Below are positions 41,181 through 51,177 of a stretch of DNA of 64,000 bases, piece by piece. How positions within the stretch are numbered: position 1 is the first letter of the stretch; each line of letters begins with the position of its first letter. The DNA is from Symsagittifera roscoffensis. Taxonomy: Eukaryota; Xenacoelomorpha; Acoela; Convolutidae. Made by a program: the position numbers and the translations under genes. The notes under the pieces are model-generated. The model was not told the origin of the DNA, did not search any database, and saw nothing but the letters and a program-made list of their open reading frames with translations. Location of the stretch: contig NC_087064.1 of assembly GCF_963678635.1 (NCBI RefSeq), positions 73,533,465-73,597,464 of the forward strand, given 5' to 3'.

Positions 41181-41882
41181 GAAGGACGACTACTCATTCC
41201 AGCTTCTAACCTCGACTTGATACCCGGTATGCGATCGACGGGGACGTCGATGGATAGTTTTGTCCGGGGAGTGGGAGTAGGTCTTACCCACACTGAAAAC
41301 TTGATATTAAAAAAATTAAGAAAAGCGAAAGAAACAGGAGACTTAGAAGCAGAAACAGGCGAAGAACCTAAGAAACCTGACATAGGCAGGGTAGTTGAGT
41401 CATATTTTAACTTACCAAATGAATATCCAAGTAACAAAATACTAACAGACAGTGATTTCATACTCACAAATAGAACATGTGCGATAGCAATCACAGCAGA
41501 CATGAGTTTTAGGACAGCGTTAGCGGCAGACTTTAGGAGAGAATACAAAAACGTGGAATTCCTTTGGAAGCAAAGACCAGGGATAGGGGGCGTAGCGGCC
41601 TTACCTCCGGCGGCGTCGCAGATACCGGGAAAATACTTATGATTCTTGGTAACGAGGGCAACGGAGAAGCATCACGTGGACCCAGAGAACCTAGTCTTGT
41701 CCTTGACGAGGCTGAGGGACTTCCTCGTGGAAATGGACGTGAAGGAGCTCTCGCTTCCAGTGTACGATCCAAACAGAGGAAGACTGCATCCTCGGGAATT
41801 GTACGCGCTTGTACACGTGATATTCTCTGATACGAATATACAAGTATATCTACATAAGAAATGTTACTTAAGTATAGGCTGA
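41181..41882 (+). pseudogene. Macro-domain-like region fused after integrase
   Basis: Same frame as the integrase tail, interrupted by TGA 41640-41642. From about 41440 the block order resembles a small macro domain of the OARD1/TARG1 type: a hydrophobic strand ending in CAIAITAD, the helix TALAADFRREY, a GGVAALPP turn, a KYL...LVT strand, an ENLVLSLTRL helix, a LSLPVYDPN-RGRL loop and a final helix and strand. Such domains bind or remove ADP-ribose. The positions of the TARG1 catalytic Lys and Asp, as I recall them, seem to be Arg and Gly here, so it may bind without acting, or be decayed. I know of no Gypsy element with this domain. Confidence is moderate because it rests on pattern memory. 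Confidence 0.5.
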
Positions 41883-42222
41883 GTGACGTGCGAGAGGGTG
41901 TTAGGCCAAAGACTAAGTTGTATGTAATATGTGTTATGTTATGTTATGTTATGTTATGTGTTAGGTTATTAAGATTGTGGGTATGAAGGGGTTAGTGACC
42001 ATGAACAACTGAATGACGATCATAGGAATAGATCCAAAGCTTAGGACAAATATCCTTTTGTCTGAACTGTTTTTAAGCAAATTTTAGCATTTTAGCGATA
42101 TATGTTAATAAAACTTACAGGTGTAATATTCGTGACCTCTTTTCTAGATCCTGATTGATCGTTTAATTACTCACTTGAGTCAAATCTTGGAATCAAAACC
42201 GAATCGAACTTGAAAGAATAGA
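41883..42222 (+). other. Spacer with TTATG repeats and acceptor-like site
   Basis: No gene. Five to six TTATG repeats lie at 41933-41959. A pyrimidine-rich CTCTTTTCTAG| acceptor-like site ends at 42147, 75 bases before the SGNH ORF start, and another TTACAG| ends near 42120. Either could make a spliced message for the 3' ORFs. Confidence 0.45.
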
Positions 42223-45200
42223 ATGGATAACTTCAACTTGGATGAATTGATGGACCTGGCAGAGGCATATGTGGGACCGATGATAGATGCGATCTATCGT
42301 CGGCTGATCGATCGAGACTTCGCTCTGGAGGACCCAGAGGTAGTCATGTTGCTGACCGCCCTGATCAACATCTTGGGGCATGACAACCGTGGGGACCGCC
42401 CCACGGAAGTCCTGTTGATGGCAGCATATGGAGAGAGGGGAGTACTAGACCGCCCGAACATGAGAGTGATGAGGTGGAGAAACGGGGCTCTCTCAGGGAG
42501 TGACTTGGCGAATGAGCCTGGATTGGGAATTTCTAGGACTTACCAACCAGGTGAGATGCCTATGCCCTCCAAGCCCAAACCTGGGCTGACGAGAATGCAT
42601 CAGGAGATGAACAGCGTGGCGGCCTCGTCTGGTTCACCACTGAGAGCAGCTGTGCCACCAAAAAGGGCGAAAGTAGGACAGGGGGTTCAGACGAACCAAA
42701 CCATGCAAGATCTGGATGAGATGAACGTTGAACTGAAAAGTACGAAGAAGGAGCTGGACGAAATGACCAAAAGTATGCTCCAGATGGAGGGAGATCGAGA
42801 CATGTGGAGGAAATTGTTCGAAGACTGCAACAAAAAGCAGGGTCAAGAAATTGAGCGCTTGAGACAGGACTACAAAGAGCGATCGGAACAGATGGCGTTG
42901 ACAACGGCCGTAGAGAAAGTGATACCTGCAAGGAATATTCCTCGTGGGCAGTCCCCGATGGAGCTCTTGACGCCTCGAGAAATGAGTCAAACAATAGAGA
43001 CACGGCTCCCGACAGAGACAAATCGAGTGACGATCCCGGATCCTAGTGACACCTTGGGTGACCCAGTTGTGGAACAGACAGTGAGGAAGCTGATAGAGAC
43101 AGCTGGACGATTGGTCGCCAACAAGAATGCGCCAGGTTCCGGGGTGACTGCACCCTATGGAACGATTGACGACACGGGCAGAGTACGACTCTCCCAGACC
43201 GTGATCAGACAGGGGATAAGTGACGTGACACCACTCATGGGGAGCTCGAGGGCCCCAGAGAGAAGAATACGGAAGATGCCAGCGAAGAAAGTGTCTCGCG
43301 TAATAGACGTGCAAAAGAATAATCAATTGAAATATAATTTCACGGGAGTTCCAGAGACAGATCCGAGGGCCTGCTTCAATCGAGCGACTTGGAGCCCGGC
43401 AGTAAACCTGCAGCAACCACCACTCGGGACATCTCATCTGATACTGGGAGACAGCTTGGTCAGAGTGCTGTCGAATTTGAGGACCTCGTGGTTCACCACG
43501 GTGATGGCCTTTGGAGGCGCGACGATAGCCCAGTTATATCGAATGGTGGAACTGATGAATCCAGGGAGGATCCCCAATGTGATGATCTTAGTTGGGACGA
43601 ATGACATCTCCAGAGGTTCAGATGAGCAGGAAGCACTATGGGAGTCAATGATGGTGTGTTTGTTTACTACCCTCTGGCAGAAATTCAATTGCGCGGTACT
43701 GACCGTTTGCACTGTGCCAATGAACACGAGAAGCCTGACAGCAGCAGGAAGAAGGCACAACGAGGGAGTCGTCAGGTGGAATAACATCTTGAGGAACATC
43801 GCAAGTCGGAACGCCGGAAGAATGATCCTCATGGACATCGAACATGAGTTGAGGGCTATGGATCAGGCCAGACTGACCACGGACGGCATCCACTTCGACA
43901 GTATCGAAGGACAAGCTTGGTTGAATCGAGTCTTCCAAGAGCGGTTGGACGAACTAGAAGCGGAACTCTTTGACACAGGAGTGCTGAAGGAAGAAGGAAC
44001 GGCGAGTGACGCGGTGATTACCACCTTTGTGCCTCCTAGCCTGGAAACACGCTTGGGTACGGTCCCGGCCGTCACGAACTACAGGCAACAAAGCTCCAGC
44101 GAACCAGGTCAAAGGACAGACGTACAGGATCGGTTGGGAGAAGCGCCGATGAGGAGGACCATCCATCCTAGGAGAAGAATAGGACCTGTCAACCCAATCG
44201 AAGAGACAGCTGGCACGTCTAGATCGGACACTAGATCGGACACTAGATCGGAGACGACAAGTAACAGTCGAGAGGAGAGACGTCCGAGCAGAGGCTCGTT
44301 GATGTGGTCAAGACCCATACCGCCTCCCTGGCATGTATACAAAGACGAGCTAATGAAGCTGGATCTCCAGAGGGTAAGCTTCATCGAAGATGCAAGGAGG
44401 ATGCTGAATGGAGCGACGCTATCCGTCAGCAGATTGTACTCGATAACCGGCGTAGACTGGTTGATAGCCGCTAGCATAAATTTCAGCTCCACGACGGCCT
44501 TGAGATTTGCTGACCTAGAGGGAATGCCCTCTAACAACACAATGGGACCAGTAAATGCGAGACCATTGCAAGATGTGAGGTTGAATCATGATGAGGGGAA
44601 TCGTGAAGAGAGACCAGGAAGATTCCTGACGACGAAAGCGCCGATTGGACAACACGTGAAGATATTCAGGCAGCTGACGACACCCCCTGGTCATGTGAAG
44701 GAGAGAATATACCCAAAACTAGTGAATCAAGATGGTGATGCCCAAAGATACAGTGGATTGAAAGCGATAAAGAAAGATGAGACCATCTTCGCCGCCTATG
44801 ACAAAGCAGAAATGAGGAAGGCCAAGATTATGATAGTAGCGAATTCAGAGTTCGTGTACACCTCCAAGTCTCTGTTTTGGCCGGACGTCATAATGTTGGC
44901 AGCGGTCGACCTGGACTTACTGCAATCGATATCTCTGGCTATAGGGGTACAAAGGCAGACGGACATGAACCCAATTACGATCGTGTTCGCTGGCATCAAT
45001 GACCATCTACACAGTAGAGGTTTTCTGAGCAGATTCAGAGATCCTACAACGGCAGAGAACGCTGTATGGCCAGCGATAAAAGATATCCTTGAGTCGATGG
45101 GTGAAGTGGTGAATGCGACGAAGGAGGGGTCGTTCACCAAAGTGACCTCGAGAATAGTATTCGCGTTGTCTCCGGGGTATGCACATCTCCCGGATGGACT

Positions 45201-45501
45201 GAAATTTGTGTATGCGATCGTGACCTTACTTTCGGAAGAAAAATATGATGTGATCATATCAGCCCCGAATCGCATGATAGAGATGGAGAATCTGAGGCCA
45301 CTCAAGGCTGAACTGCCTGCAGTGTGGTCAGATATCTCAAACGCGATGAGAGGATTCAAGGACCATGCGCTACACATGTTAGTATTGGACGAGGTGCTGG
45401 GGTTGGAACTGTCCAACTTCAGTCGACAGCTCAAACTGAAACCGGGAATAGACGACGACCATCGAGTGATCGCGGCGATGTCCAATGACTTATGGTTCTG
45501 A
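42223..45501 (+). CDS. SGNH/GDSL hydrolase-domain protein (3' ORF A)
   Basis: 1092 residues. About 160-233 is a coiled coil (Glu/Lys/Leu-rich). About 405-575 is an SGNH hydrolase domain with all four blocks: GDS with Ser411, FGGA with Gly431, GTND with Asn460, and DGIH with Asp554 and His557. These give the catalytic Ser-Asp-His and the oxyanion hole, so an esterase or deacetylase activity is plausible. About 870-1092 may be a second, degenerate SGNH-like fold: AGIND at 923-927 resembles block III but there is no GDS. It ends at TGA 45499-45501. The same frame runs on for 51 more codons (45502-45654) without losing character, so that stop may be a lesion. The ORF lies where env would be, but there is no signal peptide or membrane segment. 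Confidence 0.8.
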   Translation: MDNFNLDELMDLAEAYVGPMIDAIYRRLIDRDFALEDPEVVMLLTALINILGHDNRGDRPTEVLLMAAYGERGVLDRPNMRVMRWRNGALSGSDLANEPGLGISRTYQPGEMPMPSKPKPGLTRMHQEMNSVAASSGSPLRAAVPPKRAKVGQGVQTNQTMQDLDEMNVELKSTKKELDEMTKSMLQMEGDRDMWRKLFEDCNKKQGQEIERLRQDYKERSEQMALTTAVEKVIPARNIPRGQSPMELLTPREMSQTIETRLPTETNRVTIPDPSDTLGDPVVEQTVRKLIETAGRLVANKNAPGSGVTAPYGTIDDTGRVRLSQTVIRQGISDVTPLMGSSRAPERRIRKMPAKKVSRVIDVQKNNQLKYNFTGVPETDPRACFNRATWSPAVNLQQPPLGTSHLILGDSLVRVLSNLRTSWFTTVMAFGGATIAQLYRMVELMNPGRIPNVMILVGTNDISRGSDEQEALWESMMVCLFTTLWQKFNCAVLTVCTVPMNTRSLTAAGRRHNEGVVRWNNILRNIASRNAGRMILMDIEHELRAMDQARLTTDGIHFDSIEGQAWLNRVFQERLDELEAELFDTGVLKEEGTASDAVITTFVPPSLETRLGTVPAVTNYRQQSSSEPGQRTDVQDRLGEAPMRRTIHPRRRIGPVNPIEETAGTSRSDTRSDTRSETTSNSREERRPSRGSLMWSRPIPPPWHVYKDELMKLDLQRVSFIEDARRMLNGATLSVSRLYSITGVDWLIAASINFSSTTALRFADLEGMPSNNTMGPVNARPLQDVRLNHDEGNREERPGRFLTTKAPIGQHVKIFRQLTTPPGHVKERIYPKLVNQDGDAQRYSGLKAIKKDETIFAAYDKAEMRKAKIMIVANSEFVYTSKSLFWPDVIMLAAVDLDLLQSISLAIGVQRQTDMNPITIVFAGINDHLHSRGFLSRFRDPTTAENAVWPAIKDILESMGEVVNATKEGSFTKVTSRIVFALSPGYAHLPDGLKFVYAIVTLLSEEKYDVIISAPNRMIEMENLRPLKAELPAVWSDISNAMRGFKDHALHMLVLDEVLGLELSNFSRQLKLKPGIDDDHRVIAAMSNDLWF

Positions 45502-45662
45502 GCAATGGAAGTGGCAGGTGAAAACACAAGAAGGAAAAATTCACTAGAGACGAGAGCTCATTTGGAGGCGATGGTTTTGAGAACCAAGCCGGAAGCCAAC
45601 CAGTGGCTACACCTGAATCCTAGAGTAGCGGCATTGGGTGCAGATGCTTTTGAGTAAGGCCC

Positions 45663-46133
45663 GTGATGATCACGAAGATACATGCCTACTTGTTGAAGGA
45701 GGTGAGCCTGGCGGAAAATGCCGGGGAAAAGACCGCTGAATTTGTGAACAGAATGTGTCAGATTACTCTGGAAACTTTCTGGACCCAGGAAGTGAAGGGA
45801 CAGGAGGGCTTTGAACGGACAGACAGCATGCTAGAAGGGTTGGGAGCCGGATGGACCGCGTCCTTCTTGGCAAAAGTTTACCCGAAAGTCTCGCATTACT
45901 TGATAAAAGAATTCCTCCAGGCAGTAGTGGAAGTATCAATAGTGGAACTAATAGCCTTGTTCGTGACATTCGGAGCAGAGAGTTTCGTGAAAGGACCGGC
46001 GATACTGCTCACCGACGGAATCCAAAACCTGAGGCTAGATGGACTTCTGACATTGATTGCAATTACCCACGGAAACTTGGGAGGACTGATGAAACTGACA
46101 CGTTGTCCAGAGCAGATGAGAGAGAGAGAGTGA
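45663..46133 (+). pseudogene. 3' ORF B, N-terminal part
   Basis: 156 residues with a helical, moderately hydrophobic stretch (SIVELIALFVTF near residue 90). No known domain. A GA run (46118-46131) at its end marks a likely slippage frameshift: the downstream sequence continues in another frame to the next ORF. It may also join the end of ORF A by frameshift. Confidence 0.5.
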
Positions 46134-48391
46134 GGAACTTAGATATGAAGAAATCCACGGACTCGTGGAACAAAATAAGAGACCTGAGACACACTCTTAT
46201 CCAGTATCTCTTACAACAAAATCGCTTTTGAACGGGAGAAGACGAGACGATAGAAAGAGAGGAAGATGTTAGAAGACATGTCGGAGGCCTGCCGCTGTTA
46301 ACCGATCTGAGCTTGGCTATGACAACCGATCCCTTGGCACTGATCAGAGGAGTCACGGAGTTTGTAACGGTGATCTATGGACCAGCAGTCACGTTTGCGT
46401 TCCCTGACGTTAAAGTGGAAGCATATAGGAGGTCGGTGCTGCACCTGAACCTCGTATCAGCAGTGGACGGTAGTACAATGAACTGGTGTGAGCAGCACAC
46501 ATTGTGGGAGCTCATGAGTGAAGATCTGTTGTTTGCGAAAATAGCGGAGCCAGAGATGACAGTCATCAATTTTGACGATCACTTCCGTGATCGCATGGGA
46601 GAAGTAGAAAGAGGACACATCGAAGTGTTTCCGAAGCTTTGGAACCTGAGACCCTATGATAAAACGAATGGTGAAATAACGAGAGTGCCTCGTCTTACTG
46701 CAGCATATCATAAAGTGAAAGAAGAGACGAAAGACTGGGGTGATTACAAGAAGCTGCCGGAGGCAATCCCTGAATTCCCTCTGATAAGAAGGATGTTGCT
46801 CGGAGCAGTCTCCGTGGTACAAACTCCTAGATTGAGAGCATTCGAAACCAATGAAAGGAGAGTAGGGAATTTCATGGGAACGACGGATCCATGCTTTGTA
46901 GGGAGAAATGCCGCCGTGTTGCAATACACACGATTTGCATATACGGATCAAGCAACGAGAAGGCGAATAAGCAACGCCGCGACTCCCAAGCCTGGAAAAT
47001 TTGACGAGGAATGGACGGGATTAGGCTTAGCTCCGATGAGGATTAGAGGCAGGTCCGAACTGCCTGAAGCCTCCTTAATCCTGACTAGTGTGAAACAGGA
47101 GATGAAATTGGGAGGAATATTGCAGACGAGAACCTTCCTAGCACCCTTCGGCTGCGAGGAAATCAAAGTGGTCCATGGAGAAGAGGAAGATAGATCGGCC
47201 GGTACATTGCTCATACCGAGATTCCCGGAAGAAGCCGACAATGATGAACAAGGACCCTCGAGCTCGAACAAGGATAAGTCAGAAGGGGATGACGTACAGG
47301 GAGGAAGCCATCAAACCGAGGAACCCATGCAACAAGATCCAGCTGGTGGGGAAGACGACAGGGCATCGACAGGAGGAACATCCAGCCTGGATTTCAATAT
47401 CTTCAGTGATCTTGAGAACATTGCAGATACGTTGGAAACGACTGAGCCAGCGGATGAAGGCATCTCGACACTGGAGCCTCCGTCAGCCTTTATGGAAATG
47501 AAACGGAATTTGCCGGAGAGCAGCTCTCCTGGCAATTCAAGAAATAACGACCGGAGAATCCTCATGGAATCACCTAGGAGGAGAAGAATAGAGGCCTCAG
47601 CCAGAGTACCTTTCTTGGGAACGCTGCCCGAAGAAGAATGGGAAGTACATCACCGAGATCACGAGAGTAGCACGGGATGCAAATTGGACAGAGTGGCGTT
47701 TATGGAAGAAGTCTGGACTGTGGTTCAGAGCTATGGGACCCAGTCCATTCTGAAAACGGGTCTCAACCAACCCTTGATGAGGGAAGTCCTTGACAAGCTT
47801 GATGATTGTGAAGGGAGACTGAGTGAGTTGTTGATCGACTCGGCCACTGATGAAAGTGAAGCGAATTCTCCCATCAAGATGACACCGCAGGACGATAAAG
47901 GAGAGGTGGTGTCTCTGTCAAGAACCAGGAGAGGGACGATGCGATCAAAATTGGTGATTGATAAAATCAATGCGATGAAAATGAAGTTAGGCAGCAGAGT
48001 GATGCCGAGGAGAGTCGGAAAGACAAAGAAAGTGGATTCGGAGATATCGATGAAAGCTGTTAACTCAGCGAAAAGGAAACGAGTCGAGGAGGTCATGGAT
48101 TTGGGGCAAGGTGATTATCAACTGCCTGGCACAGATAAAATTATAACTGATATAGCGATGGTGCCACCCATTCTCATGGCGGGGATAAAGTCAACAGGTT
48201 ATAAATCCAAAAGGAGTGACCGCACTCTGACTGGAGCAACCTTGGAAATGGAAATACTCAGCCAATGTGGAGAGAGCACAATGAAAGACCTTAAGCCATC
48301 TCCCATGAATCACGGAAAGGGAAGTGTCACAGGACAACTAATACCAGTGGAATATAACCCTCTAAGTGTCGGAGACTGTGTCGATAGATGA
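46134..48391 (+). pseudogene. 3' ORF B, main part
   Basis: Open in one frame from about 46134 to 48391 except for TGA 46229-46231; the first ATG after that is 46313 (692 residues). Residues 1-290 look folded. About 290-420 is an acidic, Ser-rich stretch (EEADNDEQGPSSS...). The end is basic and helical. I recognise no domain. It overlaps the next ORF by 26 bases in a different frame, which suggests a frameshift fusion or a lost indel. Confidence 0.55.
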
Positions 48392-49811
48392 ATCCACCGG
48401 TGGATACATGGAGATGTTAAAATACCGAAACTCGGCTAGAGGGTATGTGATGGCCCTGGAAGACGAAAAAGCCATGGAGGGTTATCTGGAAACAATGTTG
48501 CAAGGCACCACCCTCAAGCAGAAGGCGTACGGGACTTTAGCGTCGTCTGACATACAGGCAGAAACGATGGAGCAGTTGGTGAGCCTTCCATGGAAAGCAA
48601 GGGTATTAAGGTATTTCGAAGAAGAAATGAGGACTACGCCAAAAATACATGCTCTCGTGGCAGTACCTTACGTAAGAACAGAGTTGCAACTCAGGTTCGC
48701 CTGGTGCATGATGGGACTGACTCGCGAAGAATATGACTCAGAGGAAAGAAAAAGGTCAAAAGAAGAAAAGGTGTTCCTTATGACGAATCTGAGGGATCTG
48801 ATAGTCCAGGAGGGAGCAGCAGTAGCGTGTGCGAAGCGGAGAGACGCTCTTTGTTTCATTCGATTCCTGATAGAGCAGATTTCAGTGCCTGCATTGAACA
48901 CTTGTGTTAAGATGTTGAGGGAAGGCGATGAGCAAGCGAAAGCCTTATTCTTGCTAGCACTGCTGGATATGCAGCAGAGTAAACCGATGAGGGTGAACAT
49001 GAAAGAACCCGAGGAATTAGAACCCATGAGAAAGATAGACGAAATCAGGAGATTCTCAAACAAGGAGCTGAGACTCACTAAAGAATCTATGGGGGCACTG
49101 CCGAAATCCAGTGAATACTGTGGACCGATCAAGAAGAAATCGTATAGCTACGTATCCGGGATCATAGGGATAGCGTACAACCCTTTCCTGAGTGAAGACA
49201 TACGCGATTGCTTCTTCGATTACGAGCAGGCAGTGTTGCTGAGATTCTGGACGTCCAGAATTGTAACGATTAAAAGCGTTAACAATCCACAGGCCAAATT
49301 GGGACTGGTCTTGGAAGAAGAAGTGACTGCACCTTCAGTACCAAAATCTGATAAAAGAGTGGAGTTTGGGTAGGGATTCTCAGATTTACTGAGAACGAGC
49401 TTGATGGCAGTGTGGGAATTGATGAGGCCATCATGGTGTCCTAGTCCCAACTCTGACTCAATATTGCGAGCGACACAAGACGTGCAGAGGGAACTGAATG
49501 CAGACTGTAACCTGCGTGACCTCAACATCATATATAATGTGATGATAACGGCCTCTAGGAGCAACGGAAAAGATAAAGTGGAGTTGCCTGGCTGGGGACC
49601 AGAAGACTGGGTCAAACCTGGTAGCTGTCTGGCGGAAGTCTGTGGACTGGAGGGTCACATTTGTGGAGATCTGGACTGTGTGAAGACCCTGGAGAAACAA
49701 CACAAGCAATTGATGGTATTGTTTGGAAACGTAGCGATGAAAGCAAGAACAGAGACGGAACTGATAGCAGATTGCCATGGAGGAACCGAGGTGAACCTAG
49801 TGACTGCCTAG
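48366..49811 (+). pseudogene. 3' ORF C, two segments around a TAG
   Basis: 48366-49373 (335 codons) and 49374-49811 lie in one frame separated by TAG 49371-49373. There is no ATG at the open-frame start (the first codon is GTG); the first in-frame ATG comes about 14 codons later. This fits a protein that once continued from ORF B. Largely helical and charged, with a Cys/His cluster late (CGLEGHICGDLDC near 49650). No domain recognised. Confidence 0.5.
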
Positions 49812-50566
49812 GATTCTACAGCATGTTTGGTTCTTTAGAGTCACTATTGAATCTAGAACAGAAACATGAGATGGTCACAGCCATCAGTGTAGAAGTATTC
49901 CCAGGAGTATTGCAGACTGAGCAGAAATACATAGGAAAATGGAGGGAAGCAATCGAGACGGAAATGAACATCAGACACAGTGAGATTTATTGTAGACCAT
50001 CAGGAGCACGATATTTGGTGGGTTCGACAATGGCTCCGATGTGCAAGAGCAGATACCCTGTACATTTTGTAGCTGTGGACGTAAAGAGTACGAGAACGAT
50101 CGTGGATCAAGCCTTCTCAGTGCCGAAGTGTGTGAGACTGGCGAGAATGTCCGAGAAATCTTACGAGTTGCTATGTAAAATGTTCTCAGCAGTTCCAGAG
50201 AGAACCAAGGAAGAGTTGGAGTCAATACTAGGAAAGAAGTTCATGGGGTTTGTGAGCGGGAACTTCAGTGACTTTGAGAGACAGAAACAGAGAGGATCAA
50301 CTGTCGCAGATTACAATGCAGTAGATGAGAATGATGAAGTCTACCGAGTGATGATGGAAGTGGAGCCATTACTGGAAGCTTCGGGAAAACGTAATTCGAG
50401 GAGCATCATGTTGACACATGACGAGTTTCCCTGCCACTGCTTGCTGCAGACTTGGTGGTATCCCAAGCGTAGTAATCTGATGTTGATCTGGGACTCTGGA
50501 GAGCTGCTCTCCATGGGTTTACCAGATTCATCACAGCGCATAACAATAGTGATAGTGGAGTTATGA
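49795..50566 (+). CDS. 3' ORF D
   Basis: About 255 residues that read as protein from DCLGFYSMFGSLES onward. The open frame extends upstream to 49661, but that part is probably a shadow of ORF C. It contains several Cys and aromatic residues and no known domain. Its stop overlaps the ATG of ORF E as ATGA. Confidence 0.5.
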
Positions 50567-51177
50567 TGGCGATACGATGGCTGGATGCTCATGTGAGAGA
50601 AAGTAATAGACAGGAGGCACCGACGAGAGAACAGTTGTGGAAATTAGATTGTCTAAAAGATTTAGATCTTTTTGAGACAATGTGCAAAATTCTAAACATT
50701 CCGATGGAAGTGAAGAAGATATGGGCAAGGAAACGATTGATGCCATGGTTCAGAGCTAATATGACTGCATGGTTGTACGAATATGCGAAAAAGCATATGT
50801 CGAAGCACGGCAGGGTGTACAGTGAATATCAGCTGGACATTGGAGCAGGAGCTTTCAAGCGAGCTCTCGTGACTCATCGGAATGCAGTGACCACTGCTGT
50901 GAAAAGAATTTCCAGGACGAGTGAACGTAGTGGAAAGGAGAAGGCAGAGATGTTAAAGGAAGATTTGGAGAGAAACGTGACGTTGTGTCTCCACAACAGC
51001 TTCTGCAGGAACAGAGAATCTAACGTGGATCCCCTACTTTGTTGCAAACAGAGGGTAGAAGAGCAGAAGTGTTGGAGGACGGCTTCCAGCAGCGTCAGGA
51101 TAGCTAACGACGTGTTGCAGGATACGGAAACTGAGAGTGCAGAGTCAGCATCACAGGAGGAAGAAATGGAACATTGA
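50563..51177 (+). CDS. 3' ORF E
   Basis: 204 residues, last ORF before the right LTR. Basic and helical in the middle, then a Cys-rich block (CLHNSFC, LLCCKQ, KCW at about 143-170) and an acidic Ser/Glu tail. The ATGA overlap with ORF D suggests coupled translation or a lost fusion. No domain recognised. Confidence 0.5.
   Translation: MMAIRWLDAHVRESNRQEAPTREQLWKLDCLKDLDLFETMCKILNIPMEVKKIWARKRLMPWFRANMTAWLYEYAKKHMSKHGRVYSEYQLDIGAGAFKRALVTHRNAVTTAVKRISRTSERSGKEKAEMLKEDLERNVTLCLHNSFCRNRESNVDPLLCCKQRVEEQKCWRTASSSVRIANDVLQDTETESAESASQEEEMEH

Noticed and set aside
42560-43437. Minus-strand frames of 153 and 267 codons opposite the SGNH ORF
   Set aside because: Antisense shadows; the + strand carries the catalytic motifs.
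49661-49794. N-terminal 45 codons of the frame containing ORF D
   Set aside because: It overlaps ORF C in another frame and its composition is unlike protein; it is more likely a shadow.
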